Positions 54,260 through 62,717 of a DNA stretch of 64,000 bases are shown piece by piece. The stretch's first letter is position 1. Each line of letters begins with the position of its first letter. The translations under genes were made by a program, and so were the position numbers. A model generated the notes under the pieces. That model searched no databases, was not told the DNA's origin, and saw nothing but the letters and a program-made list of their open reading frames with translations. The DNA lies in the NCBI RefSeq assembly GCF_001611675.1, contig NZ_CP014766.1:992001-1056000 (forward strand), written 5' to 3'. This DNA is from Pontibacter akesuensis (GTDB lineage: Bacteria; Bacteroidota; Bacteroidia; Cytophagales; Hymenobacteraceae).

Positions 54260-54490
54260 CTAATACGCCGCCTCCACATCATAGATGATTTCCTCCACCT
54301 GCTCCAGTGGGAAAGTATGGTGGTTGGCGCGAAAATCCTGCAGCTGCAAGCTTTCCCCGTTCAGCTCTTTCAGCACGCCTGCCAACACAATGCGGTTGCG
54401 TAGCACCACCTGCACTGCAGGGCTTTGGAGCAGCTCAAAGGTATGGTCTGGCAGCTTTGTTCGGTGAATGCGGATCTGGCGTTTTCCCAT
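54260..54490 (-). CDS. Small protein with a possible Sm/Hfq-like SH3 barrel
   Basis: 76 residues. Five short strands can be read: TFELLQ, AVQVVLRNRIVLAGVLKEL, ESLQLQDF, HHTFPLEQVEEIIYDV. The pattern (a short strand, VVL-x-N-x-IVL-x-GVL-KEL, a second strand pair, then I-x-xIIYD) is like Sm/LSm proteins, in which Hfq is the bacterial member. The Hfq-specific KH motif is not seen, so this is a fold guess. It lies between recN and the DUF4835 gene on the same strand. Confidence 0.7.
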   Translation of the reverse strand: MGKRQIRIHRTKLPDHTFELLQSPAVQVVLRNRIVLAGVLKELNGESLQLQDFRANHHTFPLEQVEEIIYDVEAAY

Positions 54491-54562
54491 GGGCGCAGGT
54501 ATAAGTTCGGCAGCAAATTTTGCCCCGTGAAGTTACACCCTTTTCGGGGAATTCTAAAAATT

Positions 54563-55468
54563 TTAGCGTTTTAGCAAAACCTGGTATTTGCTGTTGTTGG
54601 TAGGGTCTGCCTGCGATAAGATGGAATAGGCCTGCTGCTTCTGTGCCGGTGCGGCCTCCTTAAACATGTTCACCAGCTCATCGGACTTGGCATCGAAGAA
54701 AGAGCGAACCAAAGCCGCGTTCGGCTTCTGCTGCTGCAGGCGCTGTATGTTTGCCAACACGGTCAGCACGGTTTGCCTTGCCTCTTCCGGCTTCTCCACC
54801 ATCTGGTCAAGGCCCTGGCGGTGCATGGCGTACATGCCCTCGCGGTACGGCAAAAACTGCGGATCCTGCAGGTTATCAATAAGCCAGTAGCGGTTGCGGT
54901 TGCTGTCGAAAGCTTTCCAGCCCTGGTAGCCTGCTGCCTGCGAGGAGGCCACATTCACGATGGCGCGCGCCTTATCAAAGGCTGGTGCTCCGCCCAAACG
55001 GCCGAAGCTGTCGTTGTCCATGCCGATGATCATGTAGGCATAGAAGGACAGCATGGAAGCCAGGTTGGAAGTATAGTTGTTGTCGGCATACTCCAGCGCC
55101 TCGGCCGTATTGAAACGGAAAGACCAGTCTTTATCGACAAAAGAGAAAAGTACGGTCTCGTAGCCGGTGCCATAGGTTGGCCGCACCGACACCACCTGCA
55201 CGTTCGCGTTAAAGGTGCCGATCTCCGGCATCTCGGTTAGGTTAATGAGGATGCGGCACTTGATGCGCTCGTCCGGGCGATACGGCTGATCCGTCCAGCG
55301 GCGGTTGTTCATGAACTCGAAAATACGCGTCTGCATATCCGTGAACAGCTGCCGGTCGGTATACTGTACTTGCTCGCTGTTTACCACCACATCGCACTGC
55401 AACTCCTGTGCCTTAGCAGCACCGGCCGTTAATAGCAGCATTAGCAAAACAAGTATGTTCTTAGCCAT
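54563..55468 (-). CDS. DUF4835-family secreted protein
   Basis: 301 residues with a cleavable signal (AGAAKAQ). Conserved opening LQCDVVVNSEQVQYTDRQLFTDMQTRIFEFMNNRRWT, then the YTSNLASMLSFYAYMIIGMDNDSFG block, matches DUF4835, which some annotations call PorD of the type IX secretion system; I am not certain of that link. It overlaps the end of coaB by 8 bp and occupies the usual Bacteroidota position between coaBC and recN. Confidence 0.88.
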   Translation of the reverse strand: MAKNILVLLMLLLTAGAAKAQELQCDVVVNSEQVQYTDRQLFTDMQTRIFEFMNNRRWTDQPYRPDERIKCRILINLTEMPEIGTFNANVQVVSVRPTYGTGYETVLFSFVDKDWSFRFNTAEALEYADNNYTSNLASMLSFYAYMIIGMDNDSFGRLGGAPAFDKARAIVNVASSQAAGYQGWKAFDSNRNRYWLIDNLQDPQFLPYREGMYAMHRQGLDQMVEKPEEARQTVLTVLANIQRLQQQKPNAALVRSFFDAKSDELVNMFKEAAPAQKQQAYSILSQADPTNNSKYQVLLKR

Positions 55469-56123
55469 AAATTCGCTCCAGAATTAATTTCGTAATATCC
55501 TGCGCCACCTCACTTTTCTGCTTCAGCGCAAATGTATGGGTGGCGTCTTTTTCTATGATTGTGATCTTGTTGGTATCATGCGCAAAACCTGCTCCTGCAT
55601 CGTTCAGGGAGTTTAGCACAATCATGTCCAGGTTCTTTTTGCAAAGTTTTTCGCTGGCGTTGGCGCTTTCGTTGTCCGTCTCCAGCGCAAAACCCACCGA
55701 AAACTGATTTGCTTTTTTTTGCTTGCCCAGCGCCGCTGCAATGTCAACGTTCTTTACCAGCTCAATCGTCAGCTCGTCGCCTGCTTTCTTTATCTTTTTT
55801 TCTGCCACCGTCTTTGGTCTGTAATCGGCCACAGCAGCGGCAAAAACCCAGATATCAGCAGCTTTTGCCTCCGCCTGCACAGCGGCAAACATTTGATCGG
55901 CAGTGGTCACGGCTACTTTGGTGATACCTTCGTGCTGAGGGTGCAAATTAGTAGGCCCTGATACAAGTATAACCTTTGCTCCCTGCTGCGCGAAACACTC
56001 TGCCAAGGCATAACCCATTTTACCCGTAGAGTGGTTCCCGATAAAACGCACCGGATCGATGGGCTCGTGCGTTGGGCCCGCTGTCAGCAGTACTGTTCTG
56101 CCTTTAAACGATTTTTCCGTCAC
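55461..56123 (-). CDS. coaB: Phosphopantothenate-cysteine ligase (CoaB half)
   Basis: 220 residues with a GTG start at 56123. LLTAGPTHEPIDPVRFIGNHSTGKMGYALAE and VFAAAVADYRPK are the CoaB nucleotide and substrate motifs. It joins cysteine to 4'-phosphopantothenate in CoA synthesis. Normally fused to CoaC. Here it lies one frame over, overlapping the end of coaC by 20 bp. Removing one A from the run of five As at 56110-56114 would give a continuous CoaBC of about 400 residues. Could be a true split, programmed slippage or a sequencing error. Confidence 0.9.
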   Translation of the reverse strand: MTEKSFKGRTVLLTAGPTHEPIDPVRFIGNHSTGKMGYALAECFAQQGAKVILVSGPTNLHPQHEGITKVAVTTADQMFAAVQAEAKAADIWVFAAAVADYRPKTVAEKKIKKAGDELTIELVKNVDIAAALGKQKKANQFSVGFALETDNESANASEKLCKKNLDMIVLNSLNDAGAGFAHDTNKITIIEKDATHTFALKQKSEVAQDITKLILERIYG

Positions 56124-56664
56124 CTGAAAAGAAATTCTGAAGCACCTGTATTATTTCCTCCGGCTCTGCCAGGCGCCCCTGTCCTACCAGGCCGCTGGCT
56201 AGTTCGCCGTAACCCGCTTCGATTATATGATTGCCGTAGCCCTGCAGTTTCCGAAAGTTGTTCTGTACCGAAGGATGCTGGTACATGTCCAGGTCCATGG
56301 CGGGGGCCACGAACACAGGGCAGCGCGCCGAAAGGTAGGTGGCACTAAGCAAATTGTCGCAGAAGCCGTTTGCCATCTTGGCCACGGTGTTGGCACTGGC
56401 GGGCGCCACTACCAGGGCATCCGCCCAAAGGCCAAGCTCCACGTGGTTGTTCCACGTGCCAGTGGCGTCCTTTACAAATTGCGTGAGTACTGGCCTTTTG
56501 GAAAGGGTGGCCAATGTGAGAGGGGTTATAAACTCAGAAGCAGAAGCAGTCAAAATGACTTGTACTTCTGCTTCTGCTTTTATGAGTTGCCGAACCAACA
56601 GCGCCGCTTTATAGGCCGCTATACTTCCGCAAACTCCCAATATAATTTTTTTGCCGTGTAGCAT
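56104..56664 (-). CDS. coaC: Phosphopantothenoylcysteine decarboxylase (CoaC half)
   Basis: 186 residues. Flavoprotein motifs IILGVCGSIAAYKAALLVR, the catalytic His in NNHVELGLWADALVVAPASANTVAK and the substrate clamp APAMDLDMYQHP. It decarboxylates phosphopantothenoylcysteine. Stops shortly after the CoaC fold would end (QVLQNFF), then a few out-of-frame residues. See coaB for the frameshift. Confidence 0.92.
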   Translation of the reverse strand: MLHGKKIILGVCGSIAAYKAALLVRQLIKAEAEVQVILTASASEFITPLTLATLSKRPVLTQFVKDATGTWNNHVELGLWADALVVAPASANTVAKMANGFCDNLLSATYLSARCPVFVAPAMDLDMYQHPSVQNNFRKLQGYGNHIIEAGYGELASGLVGQGRLAEPEEIIQVLQNFFSGDGKIV

Positions 56665-56673
56665 CCGCCTGTA

Positions 56674-57006
56674 TTACAGGTTGATTTCCTCCTCCTGAGG
56701 CTCGTCTTCCGGGTTTCTTACGTATACTTTGCCTTCCAGAAACTCTTCGATAGCGAGGTTGGTTGGCTTCGGCAGGCGCTCGTAGTACTTAGAGATTTCG
56801 ATCTGCTCGCGGTTCTCGAACACTTCCTCCAGGTTATCCACGGTAGTGGCAAACTCAGCCAGTTTAGAGCTCAGCTCCTCCTTCAGCTTTACAGCCACTT
56901 GATTCGCTCTTTTAGAGATTACCGACACAGACATGTACACATTGCCGGTCTGCTTTGCGAAGTCGGCCATGTTGCGGGTAACGATTGATGATGAAACTGA
57001 TGCCAT
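56674..57006 (-). CDS. rpoZ: RNA polymerase omega subunit, Bacteroidota type
   Basis: 110 residues. SIVTRNMADFAKQTGNVYMSVSVISKRANQVAVKLKEEL matches the Bacteroidota omega protein, in its usual place between bamD and coaBC. It stabilises RNA polymerase. Confidence 0.9.
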   Translation of the reverse strand: MASVSSSIVTRNMADFAKQTGNVYMSVSVISKRANQVAVKLKEELSSKLAEFATTVDNLEEVFENREQIEISKYYERLPKPTNLAIEEFLEGKVYVRNPEDEPQEEEINL

Positions 57007-57018
57007 ATGATCTATACG

Positions 57019-57849
57019 TTATGAATTCTGATTGTTAGCTGATGATTTTCTTAAAGTGGCCAGGGCACTCTGAACGGCGTCAAAAACACGCTCTGCTTCC
57101 CGTCTGTACTGGCTCTCCGGGTACATATCCACAAACGACTGGAAGTAATCCACTGCCTGGTCGAAGCGCTCTTCCTGCTTGGCAGGCACACTTTCCAGTG
57201 CAAAACGGTACTGCGCATCCAGCTTTAAAAAAGCGGCTTCTTCGCTGTATGGCGAGGAGGCATGTTCTTTCTGAAAGTTGTTGAGGGCCACCGCAGCCGA
57301 GCGCCAATAGCGCAGCTGGTAGTACAGGCGGGCCTGGTTAAAAGCCTTCCGATCCAGTTTCTGGTACAGTTCTTCTATTACCCTGTTGGCCTCGGCAATA
57401 CGTTCGCTGGTTGGGTAGCGCACCAAAAACTCCTCATACGCCTCGATAGCCGTGAGGGTTGGTGTCTGGTCTTCCTGGTAGCTTGGTGATTGCTCGTAAA
57501 GCGACTGCGCCTGCATGAACAGAGCTTCCTCGGCCAGTGGACTACGTGGGTACGTGGTATGGAAGGTGCGGAAATAGGCTTCGCTCAGGATGTAGTTGCC
57601 CTGCATGAAATGTGCCTTGGCACGATAAAACTGGGCTTTCTCACCCTCCTCGGTACCAGCCATCAGGTCCGTAACCTGGTCAAATAGCTGTGAAGAGCGG
57701 TAATACTCTTCCTGCTCATAGTACTCCAGCGCCGCCTGGTATTTCTTGCTGACATCGGTGCTTTTCAGCAGTTTCTGGAAATTGCTACAGCCGGTAGCGA
57801 GTAGCAACAGGCAAAAAAGCGCGATGGTATGTAGAAGGCCTCTATTCAT
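57019..57849 (-). CDS. bamD: Outer-membrane assembly lipoprotein BamD
   Basis: 276 residues. Lipobox LLLATGCSN, then TPR-type repeats (YEQEEYYRSSQLFDQV, AKAHFMQGNYILSEAYFRTF, YPRSPLAEEALFMQAQSLYE, YPTSERIAEANRVIEELYQKL). Part of the BAM complex that inserts barrels in the outer membrane. 13 bp from rpoZ. Confidence 0.93.
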   Translation of the reverse strand: MNRGLLHTIALFCLLLLATGCSNFQKLLKSTDVSKKYQAALEYYEQEEYYRSSQLFDQVTDLMAGTEEGEKAQFYRAKAHFMQGNYILSEAYFRTFHTTYPRSPLAEEALFMQAQSLYEQSPSYQEDQTPTLTAIEAYEEFLVRYPTSERIAEANRVIEELYQKLDRKAFNQARLYYQLRYWRSAAVALNNFQKEHASSPYSEEAAFLKLDAQYRFALESVPAKQEERFDQAVDYFQSFVDMYPESQYRREAERVFDAVQSALATLRKSSANNQNS

Positions 57850-57912
57850 GAACAGGCAAAATTATGGAATATCCGAGTGATTTACAAAACTGATTGTACA
57901 ATGGCCGCATTA

Positions 57913-59556
57913 TTATTTAACAGCTGCGCCATTCTTCTTTTTGGCGGCTGCTTTTTTAGGTTTGGCGGCTTTGGTGTTAGTGGCTTTCTTAGGCTCTTGC
58001 TTCGGTTTGGCAGGCGCAGGCCTGGCAAGCACCTCTTTTTTAGTTGGTCGCAATTCCGCCATCCAACTAAATCCCTCCAGTGTCTTTTCTGCTTCCTTTA
58101 GCTCGTGCGGCGGAATAAAACTGGCGTCCGGCTGCACGAGAAACGAGATGGTCTTGAGTTTATTTTCGCCGAACCTTAGAATCATATCGCTGCTGATAGA
58201 CTTGTTCATTCCGGTTACCAGGCTGTCTCCCTCCAGAGCAAAGTAAATGCTCTCGCCGTTGCCGTTCACATTTACCTTACTAATGTCGCCCTGCTTGAAA
58301 TAAGCCGTCATGTCACGGCCCTTCACCTGGTTATAGTTTTTCAGCGTATCCTCCGAAACAATAAATGCATTGCTGTACATGTACATGCGGTCGATGGCCT
58401 TGTTGCGCATCTGGATGTGGATGGTGTCCGACACCAACTGGCTCTGCTCGTTCCACAGCACCGGTTTCATGTTCAGGTGCATCACAGAATCGGTTCGGTT
58501 GTAGCTTAGCGAATCAGCTTTGCCCTGCAGGTCTGATTTAAAGATTTTCACGTTGGGATACGCGAAAATCATACTTGCCGTACGCGCGCCTTTTGCCTCT
58601 CGTGAGTACAGGGTGTCGGCCGACATGTAGAGTGTATCGCCCTCCATGATGGTTTCCATAACCGGTCGGTTGCCGTATACTTTGGCTTCGCCCTTTTCGC
58701 GCCAGTAGCGGCCCACCTGCCCCCGAATTGTCACATCATCCTTCAGCGAGCGCAGCGACACGTTCTTCTCGGCATAGCCGTAGCCCTTTGCCTGATCATA
58801 AAACAGCTTATCGCCACCCAAGCGGTATTCTTTGGTGAGAATGTAAGCGTTGCGCCCGAAGTTGGATACTTTGGTGAGGGTGTTGTACGTGCCCTCCTCA
58901 GCATACAAATCGCCCTGCTGCCCTTTGATAAAGGTTGGTCCCTGGAAGTACACCACTTTGGTAAGTGTGTTATACTTCATGTTCTGCGCCTTGATGTTGT
59001 AGTCAGCCGTCGTCACGTTCACGTCCTGCTGGAAGTCAAATATTTTGGTAGTGGTATTGTAAGAGCCACGGCGGCTTTGCAGACGGTTCTCCGGGTCTAC
59101 AATGGTACCACCCTCGGTGTAGGTGGCTGTTTTAGTTTCCAGGTTGTAGAGCAGGCTTGGCGTGTTCAGTGTCATGCGCGGGTCACGCATAATCACGTTG
59201 CCGTCAATTGCTGCGGTGCGGGTGTTACCATTATACATCGCGTGGTTGCCAGTAATAGTCACGGTGTCGGCCTGAGTGATGCGCACGTTGCCAAAAGCCT
59301 CCAGCAGGTTCGATTCGGCACCTTTGTATTGGTACACCGAGTCGGCGTACAGCATGCCGTCTTTCTGCTTGAAAACAACGCTACCGATCAGCTTATCAAT
59401 TTTTTTTCCGTTGAAAACACCGCCCACAAGGCTATCAGCATTCACGAGATCAACCGGCACTTTCTCCGTTTGCGCAGGCTTTGGCCGCTGCTGCCCGAAA
59501 ACAACAACCGCCATCAAGCTAAAGACAAGAGAAAACAGTAGTTTTGTGTAGTTCAT
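57913..59556 (-). CDS. OstA-like periplasmic protein (LptA/LptD N-domain type)
   Basis: 547 residues. Signal peptide ends VVVFGQQ. The body consists of OstA-type beta repeats (KLIGSVVFKQKDGMLYADSV, EAFGNVRITQADTVTITG, AAIDGNVIMRDPRMTL). From about residue 500 the tail is K/A/P-rich (PAKPKQEPKKATNTKAAKPKK). Probably bridges lipopolysaccharide across the periplasm. Sits upstream of bamD, a grouping common in Bacteroidota. Confidence 0.87.
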   Translation of the reverse strand: MNYTKLLFSLVFSLMAVVVFGQQRPKPAQTEKVPVDLVNADSLVGGVFNGKKIDKLIGSVVFKQKDGMLYADSVYQYKGAESNLLEAFGNVRITQADTVTITGNHAMYNGNTRTAAIDGNVIMRDPRMTLNTPSLLYNLETKTATYTEGGTIVDPENRLQSRRGSYNTTTKIFDFQQDVNVTTADYNIKAQNMKYNTLTKVVYFQGPTFIKGQQGDLYAEEGTYNTLTKVSNFGRNAYILTKEYRLGGDKLFYDQAKGYGYAEKNVSLRSLKDDVTIRGQVGRYWREKGEAKVYGNRPVMETIMEGDTLYMSADTLYSREAKGARTASMIFAYPNVKIFKSDLQGKADSLSYNRTDSVMHLNMKPVLWNEQSQLVSDTIHIQMRNKAIDRMYMYSNAFIVSEDTLKNYNQVKGRDMTAYFKQGDISKVNVNGNGESIYFALEGDSLVTGMNKSISSDMILRFGENKLKTISFLVQPDASFIPPHELKEAEKTLEGFSWMAELRPTKKEVLARPAPAKPKQEPKKATNTKAAKPKKAAAKKKNGAAVK

Positions 59557-59568
59557 ATTAGTTATTCA

Positions 59569-59623
59569 GACAAAGGACAAACGACAATGTGATAAAGGAC
59601 TTCCAAATCTTTTGTCCTTTGTC
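59569..59623. repeat. Short inverted repeat in divergent spacer
   Basis: Perfect 13-bp arms GACAAAGGACAAA (59569-59581) and TTTGTCCTTTGTC (59611-59623) between the OstA-like and tilS genes. Could be an operator or a hairpin; not decided. Confidence 0.5.
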
Positions 59624-59685
59624 AAGAAGTTCTTTTGTCTCTTTTATAACATCAAAATTAGAAAAAAATTACAAGTCACTGCTTT

Positions 59686-61017
59686 ATGCTACAGAAAGTT
59701 TCAGCGTACATTCAGGCCCATGGCCTTTGCCTGCCTACAGATAAACTATTAGTGGCTGTAAGTGGCGGCATCGACTCTACGGTGCTTTGCGAAGTGCTGC
59801 ACCAGCTCAAGTATAATTTCGCCGTGGCCCACTGCAATTTCGGGTTGCGTGCCGAAGATGCCGAGGCCGACCAGTTATTTGTCAAAAAGCTGGCCAAAAA
59901 GTATGAGGTGCCTTTCTTTACCGAGAACTTCAACACCCGCGCCTTTGCCGAGCAGGAAAAGCTATCGATACAGATGGCGGCCCGCACACTGCGCTATGAG
60001 TGGTTTGAGGGGGTAAGGCAGCATGAAGGCTACGATTACATTGCTACCGCCCACCACAGCAACGACACCACCGAAACGATATTGCTGCACCTGACCAAAG
60101 GCACCGGCATTGCCGGCTTGCATGGCATCCCGCCCAAGAACGGCAAAATTATCCGCCCGCTCCTGTCCATCACCAAAGACGATATTTATGAACTGGTGAC
60201 GGAGCGAAAATTGATCTGGCGCGAGGACTCATCCAACGAAACCACCAAATACCAGCGCAACAAGATCCGGCACGAGGTTATTCCGGTGCTGAAGGAGATT
60301 AACCCAAACCTGGAGGAAACAATGCAGCACACGGCGGAGCGCGTAAGCCATGCCGAGAGTATTGTGGCGGCCTATATCAACAACCTGCGCGGGCAAAGTA
60401 TAAACGAGGCGGAAGAGGCCGTATATGTGGCGCTGGAGCCGCTGCGTAGCGCTACGGGCTTACCAGTGGTGCTGCACGAGCTGCTGCGGCCTTACAACTT
60501 CAGCTATTCGGTTGTTTTGGAGCTGGTGGAGGCGCTGGATGGCCTGTCAGGGAAGCAGTTCGAGTCGCCAACGCACACGCTGGTGAAAGACCGTGACCAA
60601 CTGGTGCTCACGCCGCGCAACCTCAGCAGTTTCGGCAGTGTACTAATCAACGAAGGCGACACTGAGGCGGAGGCAGGCAACCTGACGTTCAGCATCAGGT
60701 ATGTGGAGGCCGACAAGTATAAACTCAACACAAAGCCGCACGTGGCGGCCTTGGATGCCGCTGCGTTGAAGTTTCCGCTGAAGCTGCGCGTCTGGCAGGA
60801 GGGTGACTGGTTTGTGCCCCTGGGCATGAACGGCAAAAAGAAAATCAGCGACTTTCTGATCGATAAGAAAGTACCCGCCAACCTAAAGGGCCAAACGCTG
60901 GTATTAGTATCAGACCAGTCTGTTGCCTGGATCGTGGGCCAGCGCCTCGACAACCGCTTTAAGGTAAGCGACAAGACAGAGCAGGTGGTGGAGATAAGTA
61001 TGGAACGTATCAAGTAG
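59686..61017 (+). CDS. tilS: tRNA(Ile)-lysidine synthetase
   Basis: 443 residues. PP-loop VAVSGGIDSTVL (SGGIDS at 26-31), then RAEDAEADQLFVKKLAKK and AAHHSNDTTETILLHLTKGTGIAGLHGIP-type blocks and the C-terminal VPLGMNGKKKISDFLIDKKVP. It modifies the anticodon of tRNA-Ile (CAU). Length fits the family. The stop codon falls inside a long inverted repeat. Confidence 0.95.
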   Translation: MLQKVSAYIQAHGLCLPTDKLLVAVSGGIDSTVLCEVLHQLKYNFAVAHCNFGLRAEDAEADQLFVKKLAKKYEVPFFTENFNTRAFAEQEKLSIQMAARTLRYEWFEGVRQHEGYDYIATAHHSNDTTETILLHLTKGTGIAGLHGIPPKNGKIIRPLLSITKDDIYELVTERKLIWREDSSNETTKYQRNKIRHEVIPVLKEINPNLEETMQHTAERVSHAESIVAAYINNLRGQSINEAEEAVYVALEPLRSATGLPVVLHELLRPYNFSYSVVLELVEALDGLSGKQFESPTHTLVKDRDQLVLTPRNLSSFGSVLINEGDTEAEAGNLTFSIRYVEADKYKLNTKPHVAALDAAALKFPLKLRVWQEGDWFVPLGMNGKKKISDFLIDKKVPANLKGQTLVLVSDQSVAWIVGQRLDNRFKVSDKTEQVVEISMERIK

Positions 61018-61118
61018 CACGTAGCAAGACACACGACTTCCTCTGGATATATAGACTGCCGGTGCATCAGCGGCTACATAATTAGTTTCGTGCTACGTGT
61101 GTCGTGCTACTTGATACG
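61006..61118. repeat. Inverted repeat spanning tilS stop codon
   Basis: Exact 15-bp arms CGTATCAAGTAGCAC (61006-61020) and GTGCTACTTGATACG (61104-61118); the flanking bases also partly match (ACGTAG/CACACGAC versus GTGTGTCGTG). The left arm includes the last codons and stop of tilS. No T-run follows. Confidence 0.7.
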
Positions 61119-61209
61119 AAAAGTCAACTTTAGGAACTTTTAATAATAGATTTTCCTAATTTTACAGGAGTGAATTGAATCTCAAACTATAATAAAACTA
61201 TATCAGACA

Positions 61210-62148
61210 ATGAAAGTAACCGTAGTTGGAGCAGGTAACGTTGGGGCAACTTGCGCCGATGTACTAGCTTACCGCGAAATCGCGAACGAAGTAGTACTGG
61301 TGGACATTAAAGAGGGTTTTGCGGAAGGCAAGGCACTTGATATCTGGCAGAAAGCGCCAATTAACCTATACGACACACGCACGGTAGGTGTAACAAACGA
61401 TTACAGCAAAACCGCTGACTCTGACGTGGTGGTGATCACCTCTGGCCTGCCACGCAAGCCAGGTATGACGCGCGACGACCTGATCTCTACCAACGCCGGT
61501 ATCGTGAAGTCGGTAACTGAGAACATCGTAAAGCATTCTCCAAACGCTATCATCATCGTGGTGTCTAACCCGCTGGACGTAATGACCTACGCGGCGCACA
61601 TCACCTCTAAACTGCCACGCACCCGCGTTATGGGTATGGCCGGTATCCTGGACACGGCGCGCTACCGTGCCTTCCTTGCCGAAGAACTGAACGTGTCTCC
61701 AAAAGACATTCAGGCGGTGTTGATGGGTGGCCACGGCGACACCATGGTTCCGCTTCCGCGTTACACTACGGTTGGTGGCATTCCGGTTACTGAACTTATC
61801 GCAGAAGACAAGCTGAACGCGATTATCGAACGCACCAAGTCTGGTGGTGGCGAACTGGTAAAACTGATGGGTACTTCTGCCTGGTATGCACCGGGTTCTG
61901 CAGCTGCCCAAATGGTGGAAGCCATCGTGCGCGACCAGCGCCGTGTGTTCCCGGTTTGCGTAAGACTGGAAGGCGAGTATGGTATCGACGGTGTTTACCT
62001 GGGTGTGCCGGTTATACTTGGCAAGAACGGTATCGAGAAGGTAATCGAGCTGCAGCTGAACGACGAGGAGAAGCAACTGCTGGAGACTTCCCGCGGCCAC
62101 GTGAAAGAAGTTATGGACGCGCTGGACAACATAAACGCCAACGCCTAG
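61210..62148 (+). CDS. mdh: Malate dehydrogenase
   Basis: 312 residues. NAD-binding GAGNVGATCADVLA (7-20), GLPRKPGMTRDDL loop with substrate arginines, and the catalytic His in MGGHGDTMVPLP. Sequence is of the LDH-like MDH type. Interconverts malate and oxaloacetate in the TCA cycle. Strong terminator follows. Confidence 0.96.
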   Translation: MKVTVVGAGNVGATCADVLAYREIANEVVLVDIKEGFAEGKALDIWQKAPINLYDTRTVGVTNDYSKTADSDVVVITSGLPRKPGMTRDDLISTNAGIVKSVTENIVKHSPNAIIIVVSNPLDVMTYAAHITSKLPRTRVMGMAGILDTARYRAFLAEELNVSPKDIQAVLMGGHGDTMVPLPRYTTVGGIPVTELIAEDKLNAIIERTKSGGGELVKLMGTSAWYAPGSAAAQMVEAIVRDQRRVFPVCVRLEGEYGIDGVYLGVPVILGKNGIEKVIELQLNDEEKQLLETSRGHVKEVMDALDNINANA

Positions 62149-62165
62149 TTCCTGAAGTATAGGTA

Positions 62166-62215
62166 TTTAAAACAAGCGCGGCGCTTCTGTAAAGGAGCGC
62201 CGCGCTTGTTTTAAA
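62166..62215. terminator. mdh terminator, bidirectional
   Basis: Perfect 20-bp stem (62166-62185 with 62196-62215). It lies between convergent mdh and the plug-like gene. Confidence 0.93.
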
Positions 62216-62225
62216 CTTGTAGTTG

Positions 62226-62600
62226 TTACTTTTCGATTACCCCTTTAGGAACAGGATTAGCTACTTTTTCATTCTTCCTCCTGACTTGCCTTGCATACTG
62301 CTTCGCTTCTTTCACATCCTTTTTGAAAGTCAGAATCACCACGCCATACTTCCCTTCTTCCCCATACTTCTCCGTTTCACTGGTCTCTTTGATTACCTGC
62401 ACTTCATCTATCCATTCAGAATCAATCTTGTTGATTTCCCTGCTGTCAAGTTTGTAAGTGTTTTTTCCGTCCTGCAGTAAAAGCAAAGGCGAAGAATAAT
62501 CGAAATTAACCGTTTGTTCCTGCTCCCAAACTCCTTGTGCCGCCACCGACCCGGAAGCCAGCACCATACACACGCACAGGCTCATTATCATTTGTTTCAT
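62226..62600 (-). CDS. Small secreted protein resembling a TonB-receptor plug segment
   Basis: 124 residues with a signal peptide (ASGSVAAQG). Mature residues LLLLQDGKNTYKLDSREINKIDSEWIDEVQVIKETSETEKYGEEGKYGVVILTFKK follow the plug pattern (DGK, I-x-xID, I-x-xVxVIK, YG-xxG-xxGVVILTxK) seen at the start of TonB-dependent receptors and related regulatory domains. There is no barrel, so it is a stand-alone plug-like domain. Role unknown. Confidence 0.8.
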   Translation of the reverse strand: MKQMIMSLCVCMVLASGSVAAQGVWEQEQTVNFDYSSPLLLLQDGKNTYKLDSREINKIDSEWIDEVQVIKETSETEKYGEEGKYGVVILTFKKDVKEAKQYARQVRRKNEKVANPVPKGVIEK

Positions 62601-62717
62601 AGAAAAGAAGGGTTTGTTGATCTTTGGGTGATAATATAGCGATTATTAGTGAATGAACAACAAACGCAAAGACCTCGCAACGTGCGCAACTCCTGCGAGC
62701 GTCTGACAGCTCCCTAT

